This document shows, one piece after another, positions 1 to 6,583 of a DNA stretch of 18,256 nt; positions within the stretch are counted from its first letter, which is position 1, and each line of letters begins with the position of its first letter. Origin of the DNA: Sulfurovum sp. (GTDB lineage: Bacteria; Campylobacterota; Campylobacteria; Campylobacterales; Sulfurovaceae). The stretch covers positions 1-18,256 of the forward strand of contig JALSTF010000064.1 of the NCBI GenBank assembly GCA_026983895.1. Direction: 5' to 3'. Both the position numbers and the translations under genes were made by a program. A model generated the notes under the pieces. That model worked only from the letters and a program-made list of their open reading frames with translations, was not told where the DNA came from and did not search any database.

Positions 1-528
1 GATCCTTATTTGTCTTTATGTAAAAACGTGATTACTGCACCCATTAGTTTTCACAAATTGACTTCGGCACTGCAAAAAACGTTATCAGAAAAATATAGTA
101 AACCAAAATCTGATGATCTATTAAAACGCAACGTCGTTTTCAAAAACATACATATTCTCATTGCAGAAGATGACCCGATCAACCAACGTCTCGTGAAACA
201 TATTTTAAACAGTCTCAATATTGAAAGCAGTATTGCAGGAAATGGGTTAATTGCGTATGAAAAATACATTTCTTCCCACTATGATATGGTTCTCATGGAT
301 ACACTCATGCCCAAACTGGACGGTATTGAAGCGACAAAAAAAATAAGAGCCTATGAAGCACAGAACGGATTATCCCAAACACCTGTGGTGGCACTGACCG
401 GGCAAAAGATAAAAAGGTTGAAAGTGCAGTATAAAGAGGCCGGGATCAATGACTATCTGATAAAACCCATTCACATCGAAGAGGTAAAACTGTTGCTGAT
501 GAGATATTTTTCTGACAGGATCGCATAA
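1..528 (+). CDS. hybrid sensor histidine kinase or multi-receiver protein, C-terminal receiver part (5' end outside window)
   Basis: The reading frame is open from the first base, so this is the tail of a longer protein. A TTG at base 10 is not needed as a start. The first ~30 residues (…ITAPISFHKLTSALQKTL) look like the last helix of a preceding receiver-like domain. A linker of about 20 residues leads to a complete receiver (REC) domain with all key residues: the acidic pair in AEDDP, the phospho-acceptor Asp in VLMDTLMP, the Thr in VALTGQ and the Lys in LIKPI. In REC domains the Asp accepts phosphate from a histidine kinase. The order degenerate receiver then intact receiver at the C-terminus matches the end of the hybrid kinase at 1085-3154, so the missing part is probably a GAF/HisKA/HATPase kinase. 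That last step is inference. No HPt or DNA-binding domain follows. Confidence 0.85.
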   Translation, partial: DPYLSLCKNVITAPISFHKLTSALQKTLSEKYSKPKSDDLLKRNVVFKNIHILIAEDDPINQRLVKHILNSLNIESSIAGNGLIAYEKYISSHYDMVLMDTLMPKLDGIEATKKIRAYEAQNGLSQTPVVALTGQKIKRLKVQYKEAGINDYLIKPIHIEEVKLLLMRYFSDRIA

Positions 529-557
529 GATTTAAAATTATTTTTAAAAATCTGTCC

Positions 558-577
558 ATGTAAGAAATACCTTACAT
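558..577. promoter_or_regulatory. palindromic operator candidate, copy 1 (ATGTAAG-N6-CTTACAT)
   Basis: Perfect 7-bp inverted repeat with a 6-nt spacer in the gap before the roadblock-like gene. It ends 20 nt before a TATAAT box (598-603), so its centre would lie near -42 of a transcript from that box, a typical activator position. The sequence ACTT follows directly, as in the second copy at 4434-4453 (read on the minus strand). The binding protein is unknown. Inverted-repeat sites of this size fit a dimeric helix-turn-helix regulator. Confidence 0.6.
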
Positions 578-591
578 ACTTATACGAATAA

Positions 592-619
592 TTGACATAT
601 AATATAAACGATCTAGTAT
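592..619 (+). promoter_or_regulatory. promoter region of the roadblock-like gene
   Basis: Two overlapping sigma-70-type readings are possible. One is TTGACA (592-597), 16 nt, TAGTAT (614-619). The other is a TATAAT box at 598-603 with no good -35 box, which would depend on the palindrome at 558-577. The second reading is favoured by the matching layout upstream of the sixA-like operon. Either gives a short leader before the Shine-Dalgarno sequence AAGGAG at 638-643. Confidence 0.5.
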
Positions 620-647
620 CAATCTATATAAATAAAAAGGAGTTATC

Positions 648-1013
648 ATGGATGAAACTATAATGGAAAGGCTACAGTCTATCAAAGGCTATCTTGGTGG
701 GGCTATTAATAATTACACAGGAGAATGTCTTGTATGTGATGCGCAGAGACTTTCAGGCAATTTGGAAGAGGTATCCTCTACCTTTAATGATATATTCAGA
801 GATGCACATAAAGTTTCCCAAAATCTAAAATTAGGTGCAACAAAAATCATGGAGATACATACAGAAAAAGGGAAGATCCTGATGGGATGTTCCGGGGAAG
901 ATGCAAGAGTACACCTGCATATCTTTGCTATTTTCAGTGATGATGGCAATGTTGCTCTGGGAAAAATCGCATTAGGAAAAATACTTCCTGAAGCAGTGGA
1001 AGCATTGGCCTGA
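648..1013 (+). CDS. roadblock/LC7-like small protein
   Basis: A 121-residue soluble protein with ATG start and a good Shine-Dalgarno AAGGAG just upstream. The pattern fits a roadblock/LC7 fold: an N-terminal helix with IKGYLGGAI, a strand near GECLVCDA, a long central helix (residues ~40-60), strands around KIMEIHTEKGKILMGC and HLHIFAIFSDDGNVALGKIAL, and a closing helix EAVEALA. Roadblock proteins in bacteria (MglB type) dimerise and often act with small GTPases or in signalling. No GTPase gene is visible here. The gene lies between two hybrid-kinase genes and has the same upstream palindrome as the sixA-like operon, so a role in that signalling system is likely but inferred. The family call rests on fold-level pattern only. 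No signal peptide or membrane segment is seen. Confidence 0.6.
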   Translation: MDETIMERLQSIKGYLGGAINNYTGECLVCDAQRLSGNLEEVSSTFNDIFRDAHKVSQNLKLGATKIMEIHTEKGKILMGCSGEDARVHLHIFAIFSDDGNVALGKIALGKILPEAVEALA

Positions 1014-1034
1014 TCCGGCTTTAGCGCCTATCTG

Positions 1035-1056
1035 TCCTGCGCCTGTGCAGGCAGGA
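1035..1056. terminator. hairpin between convergent genes, possible terminator
   Basis: TCCTG-CG-CCTG / CAGG-CAGGA forms a GC-rich hairpin with a 2-nt bulge between the convergent stops of the roadblock-like gene (1013) and the hybrid kinase (1085). No clear T-run follows on either strand, so it is a weak intrinsic terminator at best. It shares the octamer TCCTGCGC with the structured element at 11796-11873. Confidence 0.3.
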
Positions 1057-1084
1057 TGAAAAACCCTCTGTTATATTCTCTTTC

Positions 1085-3154
1085 TTATTGCAAATACTTT
1101 CTTATCACTTCGGTAACAGCCTGAAGCTGGACAGGTTTTGTCAGTATTCCATCTGCACCGGACTTCAACAGCTTATCCCTGATTTCCTGTCCCGCATCAC
1201 CAGTAAGGCCAATAATACTGGCTACATGTTTTTTCTTCTTTTTTTCTATTCTGCGCATTTTTTCAATGACTTCATCTCCCTGCATGCCCGGCATATTTTC
1301 ATCCATAAATATAAGATCAAAATCTTTATCTTTGAATTTCTCAAGTGCTTCGTCTCCATTATGTGCCAGATCGGATTCAAGATGGTAAATCTTGAGGATC
1401 TCTTTCATGAATTTTAAATTGATACTGTTGTCATCCACGACAAGAACTTGTTTTCCTGTCAAGTTCATTTCCTTGACTACAGTATCCTTTTGCTCTGCAT
1501 GTGTGTTGAAAAATGACAGTAAAAGGTTCAATACATCCCGAGGAAGAAAAGGAGGGGCGATCCTGCCTATCTTCCCTACAAACCAGTTATGTTCTTCTTC
1601 AAACACATTTTTTTCCAAAATCACGACGGATTTTCCGCTATCCAACATTAATTGTATATATTCTTCCTGTGATACAGTATCTTCTTTTAAAATTATCAGA
1701 ATATCAAATACTTTATCGCGTAATTGTTCAAGCGGTATTTCATTTTCTTTTACTGAGATATGAAGGCCAAATGTTTCAAAATAGCGTTTCATAATGGCCA
1801 TTGTTTTAACAGACTTGTCATATTGATAAAAAACAGCTGAAAGATTTTTCAATTTATCGGTATTGAGTGCCGCTGGAGTATCGGGTTCAGTATGGCAGGG
1901 AACAGTAAAATAAAATTTGCTGCCCTTGCCTTTTTCGCTTTCCAGTTCCAGTTTCCCGCCAAGCAGTATCGCAAGCTGCTGTGAAATACTCAATCCCAAT
2001 CCGGTTCCTCCATACTCTCTGGAGGTAGAACTTTTTTCCTGGGTATAGGGTGAAAAAATATGCTTCTGCCTCTTTTTTTCAATACCGATACCAGAATCTG
2101 AAACACTGACGGTCAACCCATCCTTTTTTTTATCATACACCATTTCAAAATCGATATATCCACGATTCGGTGTAAATTTTATCGCATTATTCAAAAGATT
2201 ATTGATGATTTGCTTGATACGGTGATAGTCTGATAGAATGGTAGAAGGGATCGAAGGATCATAAAATACATGCAGTTCAATCTCTTTTTTTCGGGCACTG
2301 TTGTAAAAAAGCCTGGCTGTATCATTAAATTCATCCAAAAGATTGAAAGGTACTTTTTCGATACTCATTTTTCCGCTGCTCAGCTTTGACACATCCAAAG
2401 CATCATTGATCAGGGCTACCATACTTTCACCGCTTTTTAATGCAGATTCAATATAATCTATTTTTTTCGGATCTGATTCGTCCAGTTTCAAAAGTTCCAA
2501 AAAACCGAGTACCCCGTTCATAGGTGTACGCACATCATGAATAATATTTGCAAAATATTCCTGTTCACGCCTTATCTGTGCACTCATCTTCTCATGTATG
2601 ACCATACAGTCAGGAATACTTACATCACTTTTTTTCTTTACAGGAGAAGGGGACTGAGGCAGGAATTTTTTCATATACAGTGTAAATCTTACCATATAGT
2701 CAAGATCTTTCTGTGTATACTGATTCCAGCTTTTCTCTGGAATACCTGCCCACAGAAGAGCAACAATATTCTGATCTGCTTTACTCTCTACAAAAGGTAT
2801 AATCATAAGGTCTTTAAGCGGATAGTCAAAAATATTGTCCGCTTCTTCCTGATAAAGAAAACTATTGGCTACATCATTAATAATAAACGGCTGCCTGCTA
2901 TTGAGAGATTCGGAGATCACTCCCCCCTCCTCATGTATAGGGATACTTTTGTTATGGGAGGCTATTTCAAATATATTGTTTTCCTTGTCAAGCAGCAGCA
3001 AATATACTTCTTCTGCGGGAGTAATCTCTTTTGTCTTTTCCGCGCATATGTCAACAACGGCTTTCAACTCTTTGTTCTTACTCATTGCTGTTTGACAAGC
3101 AACAATTATATCTTTAAATTCATTTTCGGTTAATTCGCGTTTTATATCAAACAT
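1085..3154 (-). CDS. GAF-containing hybrid sensor histidine kinase with degenerate and intact receiver domains
   Basis: A 689-residue cytoplasmic sensor kinase with no membrane segment. Order: GAF-like sensor (residues ~20-165), HisKA with the phospho-accepting His206 in HDVRTPMNG, HATPase with N box (INNLLNNAIKF, ~317-327), G1 box DSGIGI (353-358) and G2 box GGTGLGLSIS (382-391), then two receiver domains. The first (~437-550) keeps the fold but not the active site (FDILIILKE where the Asp should be), so it is a pseudo-receiver. The second (~568-689) is intact: Asp574/575, Asp618 in FMDENMP, Thr651, Lys673. No HPt domain is present, so phosphate must pass to a separate partner. It is the last gene of a minus-strand operon after the sixA-like and GAF genes. 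The Shine-Dalgarno AAGGA precedes the ATG. The GAF part is a paralogue of the neighbouring GAF protein. Confidence 0.93.
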   Translation of the reverse strand: MFDIKRELTENEFKDIIVACQTAMSKNKELKAVVDICAEKTKEITPAEEVYLLLLDKENNIFEIASHNKSIPIHEEGGVISESLNSRQPFIINDVANSFLYQEEADNIFDYPLKDLMIIPFVESKADQNIVALLWAGIPEKSWNQYTQKDLDYMVRFTLYMKKFLPQSPSPVKKKSDVSIPDCMVIHEKMSAQIRREQEYFANIIHDVRTPMNGVLGFLELLKLDESDPKKIDYIESALKSGESMVALINDALDVSKLSSGKMSIEKVPFNLLDEFNDTARLFYNSARKKEIELHVFYDPSIPSTILSDYHRIKQIINNLLNNAIKFTPNRGYIDFEMVYDKKKDGLTVSVSDSGIGIEKKRQKHIFSPYTQEKSSTSREYGGTGLGLSISQQLAILLGGKLELESEKGKGSKFYFTVPCHTEPDTPAALNTDKLKNLSAVFYQYDKSVKTMAIMKRYFETFGLHISVKENEIPLEQLRDKVFDILIILKEDTVSQEEYIQLMLDSGKSVVILEKNVFEEEHNWFVGKIGRIAPPFLPRDVLNLLLSFFNTHAEQKDTVVKEMNLTGKQVLVVDDNSINLKFMKEILKIYHLESDLAHNGDEALEKFKDKDFDLIFMDENMPGMQGDEVIEKMRRIEKKKKKHVASIIGLTGDAGQEIRDKLLKSGADGILTKPVQLQAVTEVIRKYLQ

Positions 3155-3190
3155 TAGCTATTCCTTACTCTGCACTATCTGTCATTAACC

Positions 3191-3796
3191 CTAGGAAAAC
3201 CAGGATTTTATTTTTGTAATCAATGAAGTATTTTTCAATTTGCTCTCTGCCGTCACATCACTTTCAAGGGGTTTTATCTCTTCATCGGTTTCGTGTCTGG
3301 GCTTTTTTAGAAGGTGCTGCATCTGTTCAAGATACGCAAGGTCTATTTTCATATACTGATGAAGATCCTTGCGCGGTATCCCCGCCCATATCAACCCCCA
3401 TATGTTTTCATCCTCCACCAAAGGAAAAAGGAGAAGACTTTTTAATGGGTAGTGCAAAAAATTATCGACATCTTCTTTATATTTCAACTCTCTTTCAACA
3501 TCATTGGTAAATAAAGCTTTTCTTGTATGTAAAACCTCTGCCATCATACCGGAAGTATTGGAAATATTCATCATCATATTTTTATCCAGTGTAACAGTCT
3601 TCATTTCTTTCATTGATTTATCAAGCAAAAGAAGCTGTACTTCTTTTGCCGGGGTCACTTGTTTTACAAAATCCTGTATTAAGCGCCCCATACTGCGAAT
3701 ATCAGATCTTTCATTCAATTGTTTTTCATAACTTGATAAAGTCTGTTTAAATTCAGAGGACAATACCTCTTCGCTGACCTTCTTTTTTTCAGACAT
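3191..3796 (-). CDS. stand-alone GAF-domain protein
   Basis: A 201-residue soluble protein with a strong Shine-Dalgarno AAGGAGG before the ATG. Residues ~25-160 form a GAF-like domain that is clearly paralogous to the N-terminus of the hybrid kinase encoded 37 nt downstream. Shared blocks include TPA.EV.LLLLDK, YPLK.L…P.VE and WAGIP.K…QY…DL.Y. The C-terminal ~40 residues are a charged tail ending in a short amphipathic segment (TKIKSWFS). GAF domains bind small ligands or chromophores or mediate dimerisation. The ligand is unknown, and no Cys or His haem or bilin motif stands out. It is the middle gene of the sixA-GAF-kinase operon. A likely role is as a sensor or competitor subunit for the kinase's own GAF domain, which is inference from duplication and linkage. 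Confidence 0.8.
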   Translation of the reverse strand: MSEKKKVSEEVLSSEFKQTLSSYEKQLNERSDIRSMGRLIQDFVKQVTPAKEVQLLLLDKSMKEMKTVTLDKNMMMNISNTSGMMAEVLHTRKALFTNDVERELKYKEDVDNFLHYPLKSLLLFPLVEDENIWGLIWAGIPRKDLHQYMKIDLAYLEQMQHLLKKPRHETDEEIKPLESDVTAESKLKNTSLITKIKSWFS

Positions 3797-3847
3797 ACAC
3801 TTTATCCTCCTTTTTTTATTTTATAATGTAAATCCATCTTTGTCAAA

Positions 3848-4378
3848 TCATGATAAAGTATCCTGAATCTGTTTTGGCATGTAATATTTAAACTGTTTGG
3901 GAAAAATAAAAAAATCCATTTCAGCCTTTTCCATTTGCAACAGCTCATTCCAACTGTCAATATTGAAATTCAATGCCAGAATACCCAAACTGGGAAATTT
4001 AAAAAAATAATCTTTGACCCACAGTTTGGCAAGTTCCGTCAGTACCGGATTGTGCCCGATAAAAAAAATACTGTCATAACTATCTTCCTGTGTCGAGAGT
4101 ACATTGAGTGCCATTTCCATTTTTGTCAGATAGAGTTCATCCATATACTGAATATCCCCCGTATAATCAATCCTCATAGCCAGAGATTCTGCCGTCTGCT
4201 GAGCTCTCAATGCACAGCTTGAAAGTATAAAATCAGGCTTTACTTTCCGCAGTGCCATATAGGATCCCATCATTTTAAGATCTTCCAAGCCTCTTTTATT
4301 TATTCCCCGCATAATATCACTCCGGTCATCTTTTTCCCAGGAAGATTTTGCATGCCTAATAAGATATAAAGTTTTGAT
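3848..4378 (-). CDS. sixA: SixA-type phosphohistidine phosphatase (histidine phosphatase superfamily), apparent AUC start
   Basis: From the ATC at 4378-4376 the frame encodes 176 residues beginning (M/I)KTLYLIRHAKSSW, the classic N-terminus of SixA-like histidine phosphatases with catalytic His9 in RHA. Other family residues are Arg58 in the SS-x-x-x-RAQQTAE block and the second catalytic His109 in FIGHNP. The first ordinary start codon (ATG, 4312-4310) would remove the RHA motif and leave an inactive stump. Shine-Dalgarno AAGGAG (4390-4385) ends exactly 6 nt before the ATC. An in-frame stop lies at 4399-4397 and no ATG, GTG or TTG is between, so the start is AUC, or the base is a sequencing error or a start-codon mutation. 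SixA removes phosphate from histidines of phosphorelay (HPt) proteins. Here it is the first gene of an operon with a GAF protein and a hybrid kinase, so it may switch that relay off. Confidence 0.82.
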   Translation of the reverse strand: MKTLYLIRHAKSSWEKDDRSDIMRGINKRGLEDLKMMGSYMALRKVKPDFILSSCALRAQQTAESLAMRIDYTGDIQYMDELYLTKMEMALNVLSTQEDSYDSIFFIGHNPVLTELAKLWVKDYFFKFPSLGILALNFNIDSWNELLQMEKAEMDFFIFPKQFKYYMPKQIQDTLS

Positions 4379-4398
4379 ATCTGCCTCCTTCTTTAGTT

Positions 4399-4412
4399 AT
4401 TATATCATTATA
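4399..4412 (-). promoter_or_regulatory. promoter (-10 region) of the sixA-GAF-kinase operon
   Basis: On the minus strand two TATAAT boxes occur, at 4412-4407 and 4404-4399, just upstream of the AAGGAG Shine-Dalgarno. No good -35 box is visible. The palindrome at 4434-4453 ends 21 nt upstream of the first box, nearly the same layout as at 558-603. Confidence 0.5.
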
Positions 4413-4433
4413 ATGGGTTAGAGTGTAAAAAGT

Positions 4434-4453
4434 ATGTAAGTATTGTCTTACAA
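4434..4453. promoter_or_regulatory. palindromic operator candidate, copy 2 (ATGTAAG-N6-CTTACAA)
   Basis: Inverted repeat with 6 of 7 pairs, matching the copy at 558-577. It sits between the divergent sixA-like and yidD genes. For the minus-strand promoter its centre would be near -43. For the plus-strand promoter (TATAAT at 4466) it overlaps the -35 position, so one bound protein could activate one direction and block the other. On the minus strand it is followed by ACTT, as in copy 1. Confidence 0.6.
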
Positions 4454-4471
4454 AAAATATTTTGCTATAAT
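4443..4471 (+). promoter_or_regulatory. promoter of the yidD-pyrC-carbonic anhydrase operon
   Basis: TTGTCT (4443-4448), 17 nt, TATAAT (4466-4471), with an extended TGC just before the -10 box (4463-4465). The -35 box lies inside the palindrome at 4434-4453. Confidence 0.6.
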
Positions 4472-4493
4472 AATTTAATAATAGTAGTATGAA

Positions 4494-4524
4494 GGTTACC
4501 GGTCAGACAAAGGTGCCTTTAACC
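4494..4524 (+). promoter_or_regulatory. leader RNA hairpin upstream of yidD (tentative)
   Basis: Within the ~70-nt leader, GGTTA (4494-4498) can pair with TAACC (4520-4524). Inside it AAAG/CTTT can form an alternative small hairpin that shares the same T. I do not recognise a known riboswitch class. Confidence 0.25.
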
Positions 4525-4546
4525 AAATGAAAGTTTTCTCAAAACA

Positions 4547-4909
4547 ATGTCCTTCAAAAAATTCTTTATTACTCCGATCAAGGGCTACCAGTATCTCTCC
4601 AAAATGATGCCTGCCAATTGCAGATACTACCCGACCTGCTCAGAGTATGCCAAGTGGCAGTTCGAGTTCAATGCTCCGCACCGTGCTTTGGCTGCCAGTA
4701 CCCTGCGTATCTTACGATGTAACCAACTTTTTGCGGGAGGCATAGACTACCCTGTAGTTCATTTTGTTCCGCGGCAGAAGCACAAATCACTCGGTATTAA
4801 TGATTTTTGTGGCAAAATCAAAGTGAACTATTGGCTTGTACCCAAAGAAGCAGGCCGTTCACTCTATTATGTAGTAAAGGATTTCGATGCCATCAACTGT
4901 GATACTTGA
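4547..4909 (+). CDS. yidD: YidD family membrane-protein insertion factor
   Basis: A 120-residue protein with the YidD hallmarks CRYYPTCSEYA (residues ~25-35), LRILRCNQLF and GGIDYPV. YidD is a small peripheral inner-membrane protein that helps YidC insert membrane proteins. The extra C-terminal ~40 residues (KVNYWLVP…YYVVKDF) resemble the long form I associate with Campylobacterota. The ATG at 4547 is the only possible start, because an in-frame stop lies at 4520. The Shine-Dalgarno is weak (GAAAG ~13 nt upstream). Its 3' end overlaps pyrC by 23 nt, suggesting coupled translation. In most bacteria yidD sits between rnpA and yidC; here it heads an operon with pyrC. Confidence 0.9.
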   Translation: MSFKKFFITPIKGYQYLSKMMPANCRYYPTCSEYAKWQFEFNAPHRALAASTLRILRCNQLFAGGIDYPVVHFVPRQKHKSLGINDFCGKIKVNYWLVPKEAGRSLYYVVKDFDAINCDT

Positions 4910-5906
4910 CAACCCGCTGGATATGCACCTGCACCTCAGGGATGGGGAGATGCTCCAGCATATCGCCGAAGAAAGTGCCCATACCTTCAGCGGTGCGGTC
5001 GTCATGCCGAACCTCGTACCTCCCGTCAGCAGCAAAGAGGATGTGATCGCCTATAGAACGCGTATTATGGAAGCCATAGGGAATGAGACTTTTGAACCCT
5101 ACATGACACTTTTCTTTAAACCCGGTTACGACAAAGCATTTCTTGAGTCTGTCAGGGACCGTATACACGCGATCAAACTTTACCCTGCCGGCATCACGAC
5201 CAATTCCGAAGGAGGAGTCAGCGGATTCAATGTGGAAGAACTCAGGCCGGCACTCGAAGCAATGAGCGCGCTGAATATCCCCCTGTGTATCCATGGGGAG
5301 ACCAACGGTTTCGTCATGGACAGGGAAGCGGAATTTGTTTCCATTTACGAAACACTGGCTGAAGCATTCCCCAGCCTGAAGATCATTATGGAACATATTA
5401 CCACCAAGGAAAGTGTTGCGGCGCTGGATCGTTTTGAAAACCTCTATGCGACCATCACCCTGCACCACTTGATCATCACACTCGATGATGTAGCCGGCGG
5501 TATGCTCCAGCCGCATCTTTTCTGCAAACCTATCGCCAAACGGCCTGAGGACAAAGAAGCGCTTTTGGAAGTGGCCCTTGACGCCCATCCCAAAGTGATG
5601 TTCGGCTCCGACTCCGCTCCGCACCCCAGACACGCAAAAGAAGCATGCGGCTGTGCTGCCGGTGTTTTTACTGCGCCTATCGCCCTTCAGGTCCTTACCG
5701 AACTCTTTGAAAAACATGGCAGGCTGGAAAACCTTCAAAACTTCATCTCAGGCAATGCCCGAAAAATATACGGTATCATTCCCCCTGCAAAAAAAGTGAT
5801 ACTTGAAAAAAAACCGTTCAAAGTACCCGGGGACTACAATGGTGTAGTACCTATGTTCGCAGGGGAAGAGATCGCATATTCTGTCAAAGGAGTCACCCAT
5901 GGATAG
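4887..5906 (+). CDS. pyrC: dihydroorotase, class II (PyrC type)
   Basis: A 339-residue zinc amidohydrolase that interconverts carbamoyl-aspartate and dihydroorotate in de novo pyrimidine synthesis. The binuclear metal ligands are visible: His14 and His16 (DMHLHLRDG), Lys97 (AIKLYPAG, the carboxylated lysine), His136 (CIHGE), His170 (MEHITT) and Asp242 (GSDSAPH). Length and motifs match the E. coli-type PyrC (about 340-350 residues). The start ATG lies within the end of yidD with AAAGGA upstream, and the stop overlaps the start of the carbonic anhydrase gene by 8 nt, so all three are probably co-translated. Carbonic anhydrase next door could supply bicarbonate for carbamoyl phosphate; that link is inference. 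Confidence 0.95.
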   Translation: MPSTVILDNPLDMHLHLRDGEMLQHIAEESAHTFSGAVVMPNLVPPVSSKEDVIAYRTRIMEAIGNETFEPYMTLFFKPGYDKAFLESVRDRIHAIKLYPAGITTNSEGGVSGFNVEELRPALEAMSALNIPLCIHGETNGFVMDREAEFVSIYETLAEAFPSLKIIMEHITTKESVAALDRFENLYATITLHHLIITLDDVAGGMLQPHLFCKPIAKRPEDKEALLEVALDAHPKVMFGSDSAPHPRHAKEACGCAAGVFTAPIALQVLTELFEKHGRLENLQNFISGNARKIYGIIPPAKKVILEKKPFKVPGDYNGVVPMFAGEEIAYSVKGVTHG

Positions 5907-6543
5907 CCGATTTAAAGATTTTGAAACAGGACATGAAGCCTTTCGAAAGATCGCCTTCAACAAGAGCAAAGAACGTTTCAGGAAACTGGTAGAAGAGGGG
6001 CAGCAGCCCAAAGCACTTTTCATCGGCTGCAGCGACTCCAGGGTCATGCCTGCCATGATCACCAACTCCAGGCCCGGTGACCTGTTCATTATACGCAATA
6101 TCGGGAACTTCGTAGCGCCTTTCAATCCTGATGCAGATTTTCATGCGACGGCTTCAGCCATTGAATATGCCGTGAGTATCCTGGAGGTTTCAGACATTAT
6201 TGTGTGCGGGCACTCCCACTGCGGAGCCATTTCGGCACTCTATAAAGATATCGTCCAGACACCGGAAAATATTCATACGATCAAATGGCTTGAGCTGGGG
6301 CAGGAAGCCAAGAAAGTAGCATTGCTGGCACACAGAGACAGTTCCCCTGAAGTCCTGCACCGCTATACGGAAAAGATCTCTGTGGTCTATCAGCTTGACA
6401 ACCTTCTCAGTTATCCCGCTGTCAGAAAGCGTGTAGAAGAGGGAAGTCTCTATCTGCATGGATGGCACTATAACCTTGAAGACGGCAGTATCGAGTATTA
6501 TGACGATGAGAACTTTGAATTTAAGCCGTTAATACAAAAGTAA
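5899..6543 (+). CDS. can: beta-class carbonic anhydrase
   Basis: A 214-residue enzyme for reversible hydration of CO2 to bicarbonate. The zinc ligands are seen as Cys44 with the Asp46-Arg48 dyad (GCSDSRV), His105 and Cys108 (GHSHCGA). The RNIGNFV block that follows is also typical of the beta class. There is no signal peptide, so it is cytoplasmic. GGAG stands upstream of an ATG that overlaps the pyrC stop (ATGGATAG). In an autotrophic campylobacterote it could feed carbon fixation as well as pyrimidine and arginine synthesis. Position in the yidD-pyrC-can operon is clear from the overlaps. Use of the symbol can rather than cynT is a convention. Confidence 0.94.
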   Translation: MDSRFKDFETGHEAFRKIAFNKSKERFRKLVEEGQQPKALFIGCSDSRVMPAMITNSRPGDLFIIRNIGNFVAPFNPDADFHATASAIEYAVSILEVSDIIVCGHSHCGAISALYKDIVQTPENIHTIKWLELGQEAKKVALLAHRDSSPEVLHRYTEKISVVYQLDNLLSYPAVRKRVEEGSLYLHGWHYNLEDGSIEYYDDENFEFKPLIQK

Positions 6544-6551
6544 TAGTATAG

Positions 6552-6557
6552 TATAAT
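6552..6557 (+). promoter_or_regulatory. -10 box upstream of cysK
   Basis: TATAAT in the 40-nt gap between the carbonic anhydrase stop and cysK, about 27 nt before the cysK start. There is no convincing -35 box. It suggests that cysK and the next two genes have their own promoter. Confidence 0.4.
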
Positions 6558-6583
6558 TTTAAATGATTAAAATAGGAGCATAG

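Noticed and set aside
3848..4312. SixA-like gene starting at the first ATG (4312)
   Set aside because: This start removes the RHA catalytic motif and has no Shine-Dalgarno, whereas the frame upstream matches the family up to the ATC at 4378.
4478..4546. Known riboswitch in the yidD-pyrC leader
   Set aside because: Compared by eye with SAM, TPP, preQ1, c-di-GMP, glycine and guanidine classes; no core motif matched.
4527..4607. 26-codon upstream frame overlapping the yidD start
   Set aside because: No good ribosome site and no recognisable leader-peptide pattern. It could affect yidD translation, but the sequence alone does not support it.
4893..5738. 281-codon open frame on the minus strand
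   Set aside because: Antisense shadow of pyrC, which has all its metal ligands. No family pattern and no ribosome site.
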